Shown here: piece after piece, positions 10,620 through 21,120 of the stretch
Numbering within the stretch: position 1 is the first letter of the stretch
Layout: every line of letters begins with the position of its first letter
Source: Acidobacteriota bacterium
Lineage (GTDB): Bacteria > Acidobacteriota > Blastocatellia > HR10
Assembly: GCA_030550025.1 (NCBI GenBank)
Contig: JAUQQC010000012.1
Location: forward strand, 1 to 64,000
Reading direction: 5' to 3'
DNA length: 64,000 bases
Position numbers and translations under genes: made by a program
The notes under the pieces: model-generated
The model's database searches: none
What the model was told of the DNA's origin: nothing
Seen by the model: only the letters and a program-made list of their open reading frames with translations

Positions 10620-12928
10620 CACCCGCCCTCCTTCTTCTCCAGACGCAGCTTCAACAACGCATACGCGCCGATGCCCGCCAGCGCCAGCACCGTGATCTCG
10701 CCCAGCGTATCCATGCCCCGAAAGTCCACCAGGATCACGTTGACGATGTTCCGCCCGTGCGCCCGGACGAAGCTGTTCTCGGCAAAGTAGTGGGAGATGG
10801 GCGGATGAAATCGCATGCTGGCGGCAACCAGCACGAGCGCCGTCATCAAGCCCCCGGCAGCCACGGCGACCACAGCGTCTCGATACCGCGCTCGTTGAGG
10901 CGACAAGGAGGCAAAGCGCGGCAGGTGATAGAACACCAGCACGAGCAAGATCACCGTCAGCGATTCGATCAGAACTTGCGTCATGGCCAGATCGGGCGCG
11001 CCGAACAACACGTAGACCAGCGCCACACCGTAGCCGACCACGCCCAGCGCCGCCACTGCCGCCAATCGCGACCGCGCGCGTACCGCTGTGACCGCCGCCA
11101 GAAAAATGAGTGCAGCCACGCCGACTTCATGAAAGCGGACATCGGCGAAACCATGCGGCCGAGGAAAACCACCTCGAGCAGCCAGCGTATACGCGGTGAG
11201 TCCGACTGTCGTGCCAATGATCATCAGCAGGTAGTACCGCAGGTAGCCGCTCTGGAGCAGCCGCGTCTGCGCGCGCGCCAGAGCGTTCATGCCGTCGAGC
11301 GCCACATCGTACCACCGCGCCGGTCCCCAGTGAGTGATGGGTTCTAACCGTGACGTGGCCCGGCGCACCACGCCTCGGCCAAAATAGACGCCCACGCCCG
11401 AGGCGAGCGTAAGCACACTGAGCAGCAACACCGGATTCAATCCGTGCCACAAGGCGAGCGTCACTTCGGTCGGTTCAGCACGCACCGCCGTAACTGCCGG
11501 CGAGACCAGCGGTGCGGCGACGGTATTCGGCAGCAACCCAATGATGAAACCCAATCCGGCCAGCATCACCGGTCCGAGCCACAAACTCGGCGGCGCTTCG
11601 TGCGGGTTCTTAGGCGTGGCCGTCCTCTCTCGGAGAAATGGCCTGATCCCCACGATCCCGGCGACGGCCACGAGCAACACGTTGGCCAAAACGCCGGCAC
11701 CGGTGATGAGCGGTGCGGCGCGCGGTGCTTGCAACTTGGCTTCGTAGAGCAGTTCCTTGCTGATGAAACCGAGCAGCGGGGGCAGCCCGGCCATCGAGAG
11801 CGCCGCCAAGCCCGCAGCCACCGCCGTGATGGGCATCACCTGTCGCAGGCCGCCGAGCTGCGTCACGTCGCGCGTGCCGGTTTCATGGTCCACCGCCCCG
11901 GCGACCAAAAACAGCGCACCCTTGTAGAAGGCATGGGCCAGCAGAAAGACCATCGCCGCTTGAATCGAAAGCGTCGTGTCGAGCCCGATGAGCAGCGTCA
12001 GGATTCCCAGTGCGCTCACCGTCGAATAGGCCAGCAGGCGCTTGAGATCGGTCTGAAACAAGGCCAGCGTCGCGCCCACCAGCATCGTCACCGCACCGGC
12101 CAGAGTGACCAGGTAGTGCCAGGAGTCGCTACCGCCCAGTACCGGACTGAGTCGCGCCAGCAGATAGACGCCGGCTTTGACCATCGTCGCCGAGTGCAGA
12201 TAGGCGCTCACCGGCGTCGGCGCTTCCATCGCGCTCGGCAGCCAGAAGTGAAAGGGAAACTGCGCTGACTTGGTGAACGCGCCGGCCAGCACCAACAAGA
12301 GAATCGGCAGATAGAGATGGTGAGTTCGAACCATCTCGCCTTGACTCAACAGCGTTGACAATTCGAGGCTGCCACCCACCTGCCCCAGCAGCAGCAATCC
12401 GGCCAGCAAAGCCAGCCCGCCCACCCCGGTGACCAACAATGCTTGTAACGCCGCTCGCCGCGCGGCTTCTCGCTCATGGTCAAAGCCAATGAGCAGGTAC
12501 GAACTCAGGCTGGTCAGCTCCCAGAACACAAACAGCGCGATCACATTGTCGGCCAGCACCACGCCCAACATCGAAGCCATGAACATGAAGAGATAGCCGT
12601 AGAAACGCCCCAGTTGATGATGCCCGGCCAGGTAGCCGCCCGCGTAGATCACCACCAGCGCGCCGATGCCGCTGATGAGCAGAGCGAAGATCAAGCTTAA
12701 CCCATCCAGGAAGAATGAGAGGCTGGTCTTCAGACTGGGCACCCAGGCGGAGCCGAAGACGAAGACCTCACCCTGCGCAATCGGCCTGACAAAACTGGCG
12801 AAGTACATCAACTGCATGAGCGGCAACGTGGCGAGAATCCACCCCGTCGCCCGCCGACCGACGCGGTACAACCACGGCGCCAGGAGCGCCAGCACAAACC
12901 CGAATAGCACCAGTGTGGTGATTCCCAT
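10619..12928 (-). CDS. mrpA: Na+/H+ antiporter subunit A
   Basis: A protein of about 769 residues, the largest Mrp subunit. The first 500 residues form the NuoL-like antiporter core with many helices; examples are [20 protein letters not shown] near residue 130 and [21 protein letters not shown] near residue 220. The C-terminal third adds the extra helices specific to MrpA (including the DUF4040-like [20 protein letters not shown] segment) and ends with [20 protein letters not shown] start it at ATG 12928; a TTG three codons upstream is possible. It is the first gene of mrpABCDEFG, about 115 bases downstream of a good promoter. Confidence 0.95.
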   Translation of the reverse strand: MGITTLVLFGFVLALLAPWLYRVGRRATGWILATLPLMQLMYFASFVRPIAQGEVFVFGSAWVPSLKTSLSFFLDGLSLIFALLISGIGALVVIYAGGYLAGHHQLGRFYGYLFMFMASMLGVVLADNVIALFVFWELTSLSSYLLIGFDHEREAARRAALQALLVTGVGGLALLAGLLLLGQVGGSLELSTLLSQGEMVRTHHLYLPILLLVLAGAFTKSAQFPFHFWLPSAMEAPTPVSAYLHSATMVKAGVYLLARLSPVLGGSDSWHYLVTLAGAVTMLVGATLALFQTDLKRLLAYSTVSALGILTLLIGLDTTLSIQAAMVFLLAHAFYKGALFLVAGAVDHETGTRDVTQLGGLRQVMPITAVAAGLAALSMAGLPPLLGFISKELLYEAKLQAPRAAPLITGAGVLANVLLVAVAGIVGIRPFLRERTATPKNPHEAPPSLWLGPVMLAGLGFIIGLLPNTVAAPLVSPAVTAVRAEPTEVTLALWHGLNPVLLLSVLTLASGVGVYFGRGVVRRATSRLEPITHWGPARWYDVALDGMNALARAQTRLLQSGYLRYYLLMIIGTTVGLTAYTLAARGGFPRPHGFADVRFHEVGVAALIFLAAVTAVRARSRLAAVAALGVVGYGVALVYVLFGAPDLAMTQVLIESLTVILLVLVFYHLPRFASLSPQRARYRDAVVAVAAGGLMTALVLVAASMRFHPPISHYFAENSFVRAHGRNIVNVILVDFRGMDTLGEITVLALAGIGAYALLKLRLEKKEGG

Positions 12929-13049
12929 GCCTATCAAAACACTGCCTTTGTTACTTGCTGTTTGTCATCGGTCACTCGTTCGTCTCGGTTGGGGCCGCGC
13001 AAATGACAAATAACCAATGGCCAGCAACCTCCTCTCATACGAGCCCTAG

Positions 13050-13077
13050 ATTGTAGGGTCTGCCCGTGCCATGTCAA
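13050..13077 (-). promoter_or_regulatory. Sigma70-type promoter of the mrp operon
   Basis: On the minus strand TTGACA (13072-13077) is followed by a 16-base spacer and TACAAT (13050-13055). The leader to mrpA is about 115 bases. No other promoter of this quality is seen upstream of the operon. Confidence 0.8.
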
Positions 13078-13107
13078 GAGGAAGACTCTGAGCAGGGTGC
13101 TCGCTGC

Positions 13108-14748
13108 TCACCGAATCCGCGGCTCGGTCAAAGGCAGATCAACCGAGATGGGGCTATGGTCCGATATGCGATCGGCAAGACTGTAATTCAAGCTTCGATA
13201 TGTGCGCCCGAAGTGAGGGGCAAAGCGATAGGACTGATTCCGATCTCGCGGACTCGTGAGGGTTGGCGGTTTGACGAAGATCCAATCAAGCTTAAATCTT
13301 CCCACCGGCCCGATTGTGCGGGTAACTTCATACGTCGTGACGAAGCCCTTGCGTCCGCGTTCGTTGGAATTCGCCAGTGTCCCTCGGCGACCGTTGGCCG
13401 AACGCTTGGAATCGCCGCGGAAATCAAATGCGCCACCATCGCTGAAGCGAAATCGCTCCAACACGTCGAAGAACTTCGCCTCGGGATTGGTCGCCACCAC
13501 GCGAATATGGCGAACGGTCGGATCGGCTTGAGCCCGACCGAATCCGACGCCGCCCAGCACGACATCCAGCATCAATCCGACGCCGGTAGCGTACTTGAGC
13601 CCTTGTCTCATCCAGAACTGCCCACTGCCGAAGCGCTTCTTGATCTCACGACCGATAGAGGTAGGAGTTGTATCCTTCGTGGACGTGTTCATATCACCCG
13701 CGAGAATGACGGGGTGGTCAATGTCCTTGATGTAATCGAGCAATTCTTCCAACTGCTTCACGCGGTTCTCAGGTTTGGTGCGCGCTTCCAGATGCGTTGC
13801 CACGATGGTTGCTTTGCCCCCAGGGATGTCCGGATCAACAATATCCGCGAGCAGCATCATCCGCCCGCCCCGCCGTACTTCGCGCAGCACCTTTTCCAAG
13901 AAAACTCTCCTGCCCACGGCACGCTTGCCCGCCTCCAATCGGGTCACGCCTTTCAATTCGCCGGTATACCAGTCGTAGCCCTGATGAACGAACGGAACGA
14001 GGCGAACGTTCTGCAACGCGTAGCGACTGAGAATTGCCGTGCCGTGTAGACCCTTGTATCGGGTTCGGTCAACTTTGATGTGCTCGATGAGTTCCGTTCG
14101 ATCTTCGGCGGGCACATCTTCGAATTGCTCGATTCCCAAATCGAGCGGGTCAATCTCTACAAATTCGACGCCGAAGGCGTAGTTCATCCCGAGCGCCGAT
14201 GCCAGCTCCTCGGCGACATGACGATACTCGGTGCGCTTCATTCCCCAATCCACCTCGTTGAGAATGATGACGTCGGCCTCTCTCAACAGCTCGACCTGCC
14301 GCAAGACCCGCATTCGGCGCGTGCTGCCACGCGGGTATTTCGATTTGTCCAACAACGAGGAGAACTTTGCCGCATCGCTGAGCGCCAACTTGATCGCTTC
14401 AAACTCGAGTCCGCGCTCGATATTCCAGAAAACGACTCGGAGGAACCGGCCCAATTTGGGTGAGTATGGCTTGAGTGGTTTTACGCCGAGGTTGGAGGCC
14501 TCATTGTTGATGAATGGTGTGGTCAGCAGGCGATTGAGTTTTTCCCGGAGCGGCGCTGATGGGATTTCCTGCTCGTATAACTGGACGAGTTCATCATAGG
14601 TAAGCAGCTCCGGCCCGGACCGCTGCATCGCCTGAACGGCTGGGACGAAGACGGTCGCCAGCACGGCCAAACTCACCACGGTGAGCCATACCGACATCCA
14701 TCCTCGGATGAAAACGACTCGTTCACAAGTCCTGGTGATTGATCTCAT
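13108..14748 (-). CDS. Exported endonuclease/exonuclease/phosphatase family protein
   Basis: A protein of about 546 residues with an N-terminal hydrophobic signal or anchor (residues 17-42) and an EEP-fold domain. Catalytic motifs in order: VVFWNIERGLEF (Asn), ILNEVDWG (metal-binding Glu), HGTAILSRY, ATHLEART, the GDMN pair, and SDHSPISVDL near the C-terminus. The fold is shared by nucleases, sphingomyelinases and inositol phosphatases; the substrate is unknown. An insert of about 100 residues separates GDMN from SDHS. I start at the ATG eight bases after AGGAG, which gives a clean signal sequence. It follows the truncated antiporter gene on the same strand. Confidence 0.8.
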   Translation of the reverse strand: MRSITRTCERVVFIRGWMSVWLTVVSLAVLATVFVPAVQAMQRSGPELLTYDELVQLYEQEIPSAPLREKLNRLLTTPFINNEASNLGVKPLKPYSPKLGRFLRVVFWNIERGLEFEAIKLALSDAAKFSSLLDKSKYPRGSTRRMRVLRQVELLREADVIILNEVDWGMKRTEYRHVAEELASALGMNYAFGVEFVEIDPLDLGIEQFEDVPAEDRTELIEHIKVDRTRYKGLHGTAILSRYALQNVRLVPFVHQGYDWYTGELKGVTRLEAGKRAVGRRVFLEKVLREVRRGGRMMLLADIVDPDIPGGKATIVATHLEARTKPENRVKQLEELLDYIKDIDHPVILAGDMNTSTKDTTPTSIGREIKKRFGSGQFWMRQGLKYATGVGLMLDVVLGGVGFGRAQADPTVRHIRVVATNPEAKFFDVLERFRFSDGGAFDFRGDSKRSANGRRGTLANSNERGRKGFVTTYEVTRTIGPVGRFKLDWIFVKPPTLTSPRDRNQSYRFAPHFGRTYRSLNYSLADRISDHSPISVDLPLTEPRIR

Positions 14749-14961
14749 AACCATTGCTCCTGATACGTGGGTGCGAATCAAGGCGCCGACCCATCACTGC
14801 CATCCGATTCGCATTGCTCAAAACCCAAGCGAGACCTTGAGCCCATAGCTGCGCGTCGCCGGGCTGAATTGTGGTGCGATGACGGTCCTCTGTTCATGTC
14901 CGATCGCACGTTATCGTTGAAGTTCCGAGACCATGTGAACTACTCAGTCGGACTGTTAGAT

Positions 14962-15957
14962 TCATAAACTCCTCCTTGCTTCCGAATGAAGGAACAAATC
15001 CGCGACCTTGGCCATCTTCTCCGGTGGCCCGAGGATCACCAGAACATCGTTCGCACAAAGTTTCGTATCCCCGCCAGGATTGGGCAATATTTTCCAATCC
15101 CGACGTATGGCCAGAAGGGTCACGCCATATCTCTTTCTCAGATCAATCTCCGCCAGCGATTTTCCCGCGATGGGTGATGACTCATCCACGCGGAACGTGC
15201 TGATTTCGACATCCGCCAGATGGAGTTTCAAATCGGAGAAAGCGGCTGGCTCGGTGGAGAGGCTGCGGAACATCTCGTAGCCGTCGGCGCGCACCTCGGC
15301 GATATACCGTTCGATATCCTCGCGGGGAATCAGATACTTCATCAGGACGCGGGTAAAAATCTCAATGGACGTCTCGAACTCTTCCGGGATGACTTCGTTC
15401 GCCCCTAATTCCAAGAGAGGCGCCATCTCCTGGACGAAGCGCGTGCGGGCGATGATGTGAACCTTCGGATTCAATAGCCGCACCAGTGACGTAATGCGTC
15501 GCGTGGCGACGGGGTCAGAAATGGCCACCACCACGACGCGCGCCGCCTCGATGCCCGCGTGGTTGAGGACCGCTTCCTGAGCGCCATCGCCATAGTAAAT
15601 CGGCTCGCCTCGGGCGCGTTCACGTTTGACCGTGTCCGGGTTGATCTCGATAATCCGATAAGGGATACCGGCCCTCCGGGCCGATCGGGCGACATTTCGT
15701 CCATTGATGCCGAAGCCGATGATGATCAGGTGATCTGTGGGACGATCTCCCGTGTCGCCCGGCGCGGGATACCAGGCGCGCTTGAGACTCTCCGGCAACG
15801 GCAATCGCAACAGATAATCGGCCAGGCGAGACCCAACGCCCATGACCAGCGGTGTCGCAGCCATCGTCAGCACGGAGACGGCTCGGAAAGAGATCGGATG
15901 AGTACATAGCAACGACAGATAATCGCCGGCAGACCCTTGCCAAAGTTCGACGCGCAT
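14962..15957 (-). CDS. Truncated CPA2-type K+/H+ antiporter, TrkA domains only
   Basis: A 331-residue protein. Only the last membrane segment of a KefB/KefC-like exchanger is left (RAVSVLTMAATPLVMGVGSR, residues 25-45). A TrkA-N Rossmann domain with GFGINGRNVA starts near residue 80, and a TrkA-C domain with SPIAGKSLAEIDLRKRYGV lies near residues 265-300. Full-length relatives carry about 350 more residues of membrane domain, which I cannot find in the 440 bases upstream. It may be a 5'-deleted remnant or a regulator made from the RCK part of an antiporter. AAGGGTT just before the ATG is a weak ribosome site. Confidence 0.7.
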   Translation of the reverse strand: MRVELWQGSAGDYLSLLCTHPISFRAVSVLTMAATPLVMGVGSRLADYLLRLPLPESLKRAWYPAPGDTGDRPTDHLIIIGFGINGRNVARSARRAGIPYRIIEINPDTVKRERARGEPIYYGDGAQEAVLNHAGIEAARVVVVAISDPVATRRITSLVRLLNPKVHIIARTRFVQEMAPLLELGANEVIPEEFETSIEIFTRVLMKYLIPREDIERYIAEVRADGYEMFRSLSTEPAAFSDLKLHLADVEISTFRVDESSPIAGKSLAEIDLRKRYGVTLLAIRRDWKILPNPGGDTKLCANDVLVILGPPEKMAKVADLFLHSEARRSL

Positions 15958-16397
15958 AACCCTTACCGATCATCCCTTTCGCTCCTTCCCTGGATCAACC
16001 ACAAGCATACAGCCCACTTCGCTCCGCCGCCAACCGTGATCCCCCTACCTCACGCTTTTCCCCTAAGTTGTCAGGCTTAGAGCAGCTTTCACGTGACCTC
16101 ACCCTAGAAGCATACGCTTCTCGCGTATTAGAGCTATTCCCAGGCTGCGGGCAATCAAAATCGCTTAGCCAAATTGAAATCGCTCGAAGCGTTGCTTGAC
16201 CGCTGCTGCTCATCGTCGCCTGCGTGTGAAGAAGGATGCCGTTGATTCGATAGGCGGCTCAAGCGAGATTCGCTCGAGATTCGCTAGTGATATCGGACGT
16301 GAGTTGCTTTCGCGCCGGACCAACCCGCGTCCCCGCGAAGGCCAGTGGCTTCAATCACTGGCGCGGAGATTCATGAGGTTTTAAACTTTTCCGTGCT
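15958..16397. other. Intergenic region between antiporter remnant and hydrogenase operon
   Basis: I see no supported gene here. One feature stands out: an 11-base sequence (CGAGATTCGCT) repeated head to tail at 16264-16274 and 16275-16285, about 110 bases upstream of the hydrogenase operon. The stretch 16065-16200 can be read as an open frame without a start codon, but its codon use is not like that of the neighbouring genes. A promoter for the divergent-facing hydrogenase operon should lie here, but no consensus pair was convincing. Confidence 0.5.
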
Positions 16398-17639
16398 ATG
16401 ACTCAAGCACAGACCTTCGAAAGATTCATCTTCGACCGCCAGTACTTCCTATCCCTTTTTGAGGCGCTCACCCGCAGAGGCTATTGCGTCGTCGGACCGA
16501 CCGTCTGTGACGGCGCGATCGTCTATCAGGAATTGACCTCACCCGATGACCTCCCGATCGGCTGGACGGATCAACAGGATGGTGGAACCTATCGCCTCAA
16601 GAGGCGCAACGATCAGGCCCTCTTCGGCTACGTCGTCGGCCCTCACTCCTGGAAGAAATTTCTCTTCCCGCCCAGAATCAGACTCTTCAGGGCCAGGCGC
16701 ACTGAGAGGGGATTCAACATCGTTCTGAACGACGTCGCCTCTCCTCCCGCCCCTGACACTCCCTACTCAGCACTCAACGATCCGCCCTCAGGGATTTCGC
16801 CCTCGATTCCCATCCATCCGACTGCTCCGAAATTTGCCTTTATCGGCGTTCGTTCCTGCGAGCTGCACGCCATCGCTATCCAGGATAAGGTGTTCTTGGG
16901 CGGTGCCTATGTGGATCCCACCTACAAGGTGCGGCGCGAGAACGCCTTCATCGTAGCGGTCAACTGCGGTCAGGCTGGCGGCACCTGTTTTTGTGCTTCG
17001 ATGAACACGGGACCGAAAGCGACCGTCGGCTTCGATCTTGCGCTGACGGAGATCCTGGAGCCGGCGCGTCACTACTTCGTCGTTGAAGTGGGCACCGACC
17101 GAGGAGCAGCAGTCCTCCAGGACATTCCTCATCGGCCCGCGCACATAGAAGAGGTGCAGTTGGCTGAAGAAATCGTAGCCCGAACGGCTAGGCAAATGGG
17201 GCGACAACTGGACACGACCGACATCAAGGAGCTGCTCTACCGCAACTACGAGCATCCACGCTGGGATCAGGTTGCGGCGCGGTGTCTCACCTGCGCCAAC
17301 TGTACGATGGTCTGCCCGACCTGTTTCTGTAGCACGGTTGAAGATGTCACGGACCTCACCGGTGAGCATGCCGAACGTTGGCGGACATGGGATTCCTGTT
17401 TCACGATGGATTTTTCTTACATCCATGGCGGCAGCGTACGCGCCTCGGCAAAGGCTCGCTATCGCCAATGGATGACGCACAAACTGGCGACCTGGATTGA
17501 TCAATTTGGCACGTCGGGATGCGTCGGCTGCGGGCGCTGCATCACCTGGTGTCCCGTCGCCATTGACATTACCGAGGAGGTTCGTGCCATTCGGGCGAGC
17601 GAACCGAACCACAAGGAGAAGACCGATGGAAACACTTGA
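16398..17639 (+). CDS. Hydrogenase/sulfur reductase beta subunit, Fe-S protein
   Basis: A 413-residue subunit related to the sulfhydrogenase beta subunit and to anaerobic sulfite reductase subunit A. The N-terminal half has conserved FVGVRSCE-like ([18 protein letters not shown]) and [17 protein letters not shown] motifs. Two [4Fe-4S] ferredoxin-like clusters follow: [16 protein letters not shown] near residue 295 and [12 protein letters not shown] near residue 373. It passes electrons between the flavin subunit and the catalytic pair. It is the first gene of the operon. No good ribosome site precedes the ATG, so a leaderless transcript or a slightly different start is possible. Confidence 0.9.
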   Translation: MTQAQTFERFIFDRQYFLSLFEALTRRGYCVVGPTVCDGAIVYQELTSPDDLPIGWTDQQDGGTYRLKRRNDQALFGYVVGPHSWKKFLFPPRIRLFRARRTERGFNIVLNDVASPPAPDTPYSALNDPPSGISPSIPIHPTAPKFAFIGVRSCELHAIAIQDKVFLGGAYVDPTYKVRRENAFIVAVNCGQAGGTCFCASMNTGPKATVGFDLALTEILEPARHYFVVEVGTDRGAAVLQDIPHRPAHIEEVQLAEEIVARTARQMGRQLDTTDIKELLYRNYEHPRWDQVAARCLTCANCTMVCPTCFCSTVEDVTDLTGEHAERWRTWDSCFTMDFSYIHGGSVRASAKARYRQWMTHKLATWIDQFGTSGCVGCGRCITWCPVAIDITEEVRAIRASEPNHKEKTDGNT

Positions 17640-18087
17640 ACGCATTCTCGCCGAACATCCGTTCTTCGCCGGGCTGGATGCCCGGCACATACAATTGATC
17701 GTCGGGTGCGCCACTAATGTGCGCTTCGACGCCGGGCAATTCATCTTCCGCGAAGGTGAGGAGGCCAATGAGTTCTATGTCATCCGACACGGCAAGGTCG
17801 CGTTGGAGATTTTCGTCCCCGGACGCGGACCAGTCACGATCCAGACTCTCGGAGAAGGAGAAATTCTCGGTTGGTCATGGCTCATTCCGCCCTACCACTG
17901 GCATTTTAACGCTCGCGCCATCGAGTTGACGCGAGCCATCGCTCTCGACGGAAAATGCCTTCGCGCCAAGTGCGAGGACGATCACGACCTGGGCTATGAG
18001 CTGCTCAAGCGATTTGCCCACATCGTCGAGCAACGGCTCCAGGCGACGCGATTGCAACTGCTCGATGTGTATGGTGTCCACTCATAA
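17626..18087 (+). CDS. Cyclic nucleotide-binding domain protein without HTH
   Basis: A 153-residue protein with a single Crp-type cyclic nucleotide-binding beta barrel ([20 protein letters not shown], then [20 protein letters not shown]), ending with an alpha-helical part. No helix-turn-helix domain follows, so it is not a full Crp/Fnr regulator. Such a protein is often found inside group 3b hydrogenase operons, where it may act as a sensory or structural partner; that role is inferred. The ATG at 17626 has AAGGAG seven bases upstream and overlaps the previous gene by 14 bases. Confidence 0.85.
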   Translation: METLERILAEHPFFAGLDARHIQLIVGCATNVRFDAGQFIFREGEEANEFYVIRHGKVALEIFVPGRGPVTIQTLGEGEILGWSWLIPPYHWHFNARAIELTRAIALDGKCLRAKCEDDHDLGYELLKRFAHIVEQRLQATRLQLLDVYGVHS

Positions 18088-18099
18088 GAGGCTCAGACG

Positions 18100-18930
18100 A
18101 TGATGAGCGATCCGATGATCCCGCGCCAGTACCGCATTAGTCGGGTGCGTCGGGAAACGGCCGACACGTTCACGCTGGAGCTGACGCCCGTCCAAGACGA
18201 GGGGACTTTCTCGTTTGCTCCCGGCCAGTTTAACATGCTCTACGTCTTTGGCGTGGGAGAGATTCCCATCTCAATCAGCGGCGATCCGGCCAACCCGAGG
18301 ACGGTTGTGCACACAACGCGCGTCGTCGGCACGGTGACCAGAGCGATGGGCACACTGAAACGCGGAGATGTGCTCGGAGTGCGTGGGCCCTTTGGCAGCC
18401 ACTGGCCGGTCGAGGAGGCCGAAGGAAACGATGTGGTGATCGTTGCTGGAGGGATTGGACTGGCTCCACTCCGACCGGCGCTCTTTTACATCCTCTCGCG
18501 TCGAGAAAAGTATGGTAGGGTCGTGTTGCTTTACGGCGCGCGCACGCCCGAAGACATCCTCTACCGGCGCGAACTGGGCCGCTGGCGTGCTCAGTTCGAT
18601 CTCGACGTTTACGTCACGGTAGATCGCGCGACGGGTGGATGGCGCGGCAACGTCGGCGTGGTGACCACACTCATCCCACGAGCGCCTTTCGATCCCCTTA
18701 ACACGGTGGCGATGGTCTGTGGCCCAGAGGTTATGATGAGGTTCACGGCGCTGGAGCTGCGGAAGCGGGGCGTTGGAGCCGACAACATCTTTCTCTCGAT
18801 GGAGCGGAACATGAAATGCGCCGTCGGTTTCTGCGGCCACTGTCAATTCGGGCCGACGTTTGTTTGCAAAGATGGTCCCGTATTTCCATACCGGCGGGTC
18901 AAGGACCTGCTCGCGATCTGGGAGCTGTAA
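18100..18930 (+). CDS. Hydrogenase gamma subunit, FAD/NAD(P)-binding
   Basis: A 276-residue member of the ferredoxin-NADP reductase family. The N-terminal FAD barrel contains [22 protein letters not shown] near residues 42-63; the NAD(P)-binding half contains [14 protein letters not shown] near residue 112. The C-terminal cysteines [10 protein letters not shown]...C near residues 237-253 bind a [2Fe-2S] cluster, as in the sulfhydrogenase gamma subunit and dihydroorotate dehydrogenase electron transfer subunit. It links NAD(P)H to the hydrogenase Fe-S chain. GAGG lies eight bases before the ATG. Confidence 0.92.
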   Translation: MMSDPMIPRQYRISRVRRETADTFTLELTPVQDEGTFSFAPGQFNMLYVFGVGEIPISISGDPANPRTVVHTTRVVGTVTRAMGTLKRGDVLGVRGPFGSHWPVEEAEGNDVVIVAGGIGLAPLRPALFYILSRREKYGRVVLLYGARTPEDILYRRELGRWRAQFDLDVYVTVDRATGGWRGNVGVVTTLIPRAPFDPLNTVAMVCGPEVMMRFTALELRKRGVGADNIFLSMERNMKCAVGFCGHCQFGPTFVCKDGPVFPYRRVKDLLAIWEL

Positions 18931-18931
18931 T

Positions 18932-19708
18932 ATGCCGCGAAAACGGAGACCGAAACTGGCCGTCTGGAAATTCGCCTCCTGCGACGGCTGTCAGTTGAGT
19001 CTGCTCGATTGCGAGGATGAATTGCTCCGTCTCGCCGGACACGTGGAAATCGCCTATTTTCCCGAAGCCTCGCGGGCCATCGTGAGAGGACCTTATGATC
19101 TGTCGCTTGTCGAAGGCTCAATCACGACGCCCCATGACGCCGAGCGGATTCATCAGGTGCGTCGCGCGTCCAGGTTTCTGGTCACCATCGGCGCGTGTGC
19201 CACGGCCGGAGGCATTCAAGCACTGCGAAATTTCAAAGACGTGCGGGAGTTCATCTCCATCGTCTATGCGACGCCGGTCTATATTGAGACGCTCAGCAAA
19301 TCCACGCCCATCGCCGAACACGTGTTCGTGGATTTTGAACTGCGCGGCTGCCCGATCAACAAATATCAGCTCCTCGACGTCATTAGCGCCTTCCTGCACG
19401 GGCGGAAACCGAACACGCCGCCGCATAGCGTCTGCATGGAATGCAAGCGCCGGGGCGTCGTCTGTGTGATGGTCGCGCACGGCACGCCCTGCCTTGGCCC
19501 CGTGACGCACGCCGGCTGCGGAGCCATCTGCCCGACCTATCATCGCGGGTGCTACGGGTGTTTTGGCCCGAAGGAGACGCCGAACACGAACTCGTTGAGC
19601 GCTTGGTGGTCTCACCTCGGAGTGAAAGAGCAAGACCTCGTCCGAGCCTTTCGCGGCTTCAACGCCTATGCTGAACCCTTTCGCAAAGAGAGCGAAGCTC
19701 ATGAATGA
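18932..19708 (+). CDS. [NiFe] hydrogenase small subunit (group 3b type)
   Basis: About 258 residues, the normal size for a cytoplasmic small subunit. It starts directly after the flavin subunit stop. The proximal-cluster motif [16 protein letters not shown] is at residues 18-33, GACATAGG near residue 90, and a cysteine-rich C-terminal half ([34 protein letters not shown]) supplies the remaining Fe-S ligands. No twin-arginine signal is present, so the enzyme is cytoplasmic. It partners with the large subunit encoded 100 bases downstream. Confidence 0.94.
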   Translation: MPRKRRPKLAVWKFASCDGCQLSLLDCEDELLRLAGHVEIAYFPEASRAIVRGPYDLSLVEGSITTPHDAERIHQVRRASRFLVTIGACATAGGIQALRNFKDVREFISIVYATPVYIETLSKSTPIAEHVFVDFELRGCPINKYQLLDVISAFLHGRKPNTPPHSVCMECKRRGVVCVMVAHGTPCLGPVTHAGCGAICPTYHRGCYGCFGPKETPNTNSLSAWWSHLGVKEQDLVRAFRGFNAYAEPFRKESEAHE

Positions 19709-19732
19709 CCGTTCGCCAACGGATCAAATGTG

Positions 19733-19781
19733 CCAACGGATGGTGACCCGCTTGTATCCTCTGGGACTTTTCATCCGTTGG
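19733..19781 (+). promoter_or_regulatory. Inverted repeat between hydrogenase small and large subunit genes
   Basis: CCAACGGATG (19733-19742) pairs perfectly with CATCCGTTGG (19772-19781) across a 29-base loop. A further copy of GCCAACGGAT lies a few bases upstream. There is no U-run, so a terminator is unlikely; an mRNA processing or stabilising element is possible. Confidence 0.45.
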
Positions 19782-19806
19782 GGGATCACCGGGAGATGAA
19801 AAGGAC

Positions 19807-21099
19807 ATGACACAGAACAAGACGATCAAAGTGGATTCCCTGGCTCGCGTCGAAGGCGAGGGCGGGATATATATCAAGCTCAAGGGAGCGGAAGTCGTCG
19901 ACGTGAAGCTGAAAATCTTCGAGCCGCCGCGCTTCTTCGAGGCGTTCTTGCGTGGACGGAGTTTCGCTGAAGCTCCCGACATCACGGCGCGCATCTGCGG
20001 CATCTGCCCCGTCGCGTACCAGATGAGCGCCGTGCACGCGATAGAAGACGCCTTCGGCGTCACAGTGGACGGACCGATCCGCGCGCTGCGCCGGCTCATT
20101 TACTGCGGCGAGTGGATCGAGAGTCACGCGCTGCACGTCTACCTGCTGCACGCACCCGACTTTCTCGGCTACGAAGACGCAATCCGAATGGCTCAGGATC
20201 ATCCTGATATCGTTCAACGCGGCCTCCAGTTGAAGAAGGTGGGAAATGAAATCGTCAGTCTCCTGGGAGGCCGAGAAGTCCATCCAATTAACGTTCGCGT
20301 CGGGGGCTTCTATCGAGTGCCGACCAAACGAGAGCTGAGTCCACTCATGGAGCGATTGCAATGGGCGCGCGAGGCGGCGCTGGAGACGGTTCGCTGGGCG
20401 GCGACGCTCCCCTTCCCCGAGTTCGAACGAGACTATGAGTTTGTCGCTCTCCGCCACCCCGTCGAGTACCCCTTCAATGAAGGCCGCCTCGTGTCCAATA
20501 AAGGCTTAGACATCGCCGTCCGCGAGTATGACGATCACTTTGTCGAGGAGCACGTGCCCTACTCCAATGCGCTCCACTCGACGATCAAAAATCGCGGCGC
20601 TTATTTCGTCGGACCGCTCGCCCGCTACAACCTGAACTTTGATCGGCTGTCGCCCCTGGTCCAAGAGGTCGCCCGCGAGGTCGGTTGTGAACCGCCGTGC
20701 ACGAATCCCTTCAAGAGCATCATCGTGCGCAGCCTGGAAATCCTCTATGCATGCGATGAAGCCCTGCGCCTCATCGCCGAGTACGAGACGCCTGACAAAC
20801 CGGCGGTGAAGATTGAGCCCCGCGCGGCCACGGGCTACGGATGCACGGAGGCGCCCCGCGGAATTCTCTATCATCGCTATCGGCTCGACGATGACGGTAC
20901 GATTCTCGACGCCAAGATCGTCCCGCCCACGTCGCAAAATCAAAAGATGATCGAGTCAGACCTCTGGCACCTTCTCCCCTCGCTCCTCGATGCGCCTCAA
21001 GATCAACTCCTCTGGCGCTGTGAGCAAGCCATCCGCAATTATGATCCGTGCATATCGTGTGCCACGCACGTTATAAAGCTTCGCTTTGAACGTGAGTGA
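19807..21099 (+). CDS. [NiFe] hydrogenase large subunit (group 3b type)
   Basis: A 430-residue catalytic subunit that binds the Ni-Fe(CN)2CO centre. The L1 motif RICGICP lies near residue 60 and the L2 motif DPCISCATH near residue 415. All four nickel ligands are cysteine, none is selenocysteine, although the organism encodes tRNA-Sec. Nine residues (VIKLRFERE) follow the L2 histidine and would be the tail removed by the maturation protease encoded downstream. The operon layout (beta, CNB, gamma, small, large, protease) fits the bidirectional NAD(P)-linked group 3b. AAAGGAC precedes the ATG. Confidence 0.95.
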   Translation: MTQNKTIKVDSLARVEGEGGIYIKLKGAEVVDVKLKIFEPPRFFEAFLRGRSFAEAPDITARICGICPVAYQMSAVHAIEDAFGVTVDGPIRALRRLIYCGEWIESHALHVYLLHAPDFLGYEDAIRMAQDHPDIVQRGLQLKKVGNEIVSLLGGREVHPINVRVGGFYRVPTKRELSPLMERLQWAREAALETVRWAATLPFPEFERDYEFVALRHPVEYPFNEGRLVSNKGLDIAVREYDDHFVEEHVPYSNALHSTIKNRGAYFVGPLARYNLNFDRLSPLVQEVAREVGCEPPCTNPFKSIIVRSLEILYACDEALRLIAEYETPDKPAVKIEPRAATGYGCTEAPRGILYHRYRLDDDGTILDAKIVPPTSQNQKMIESDLWHLLPSLLDAPQDQLLWRCEQAIRNYDPCISCATHVIKLRFERE

Positions 21100-21120
21100 A
21101 ACGCCTCCGAGGACTTGTGC

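Noticed and set aside
16065..16200. Open frame reading LEQLSRDLTLEAYASRVLEL upstream of the hydrogenase operon
   Set aside because: No start codon, unlike codon use, and no family recognised; at best an old remnant.
21040..21085. Possible selenocysteine in the L2 motif of the hydrogenase large subunit
   Set aside because: The motif reads DPCISCATH with two normal cysteine codons and no in-frame TGA.
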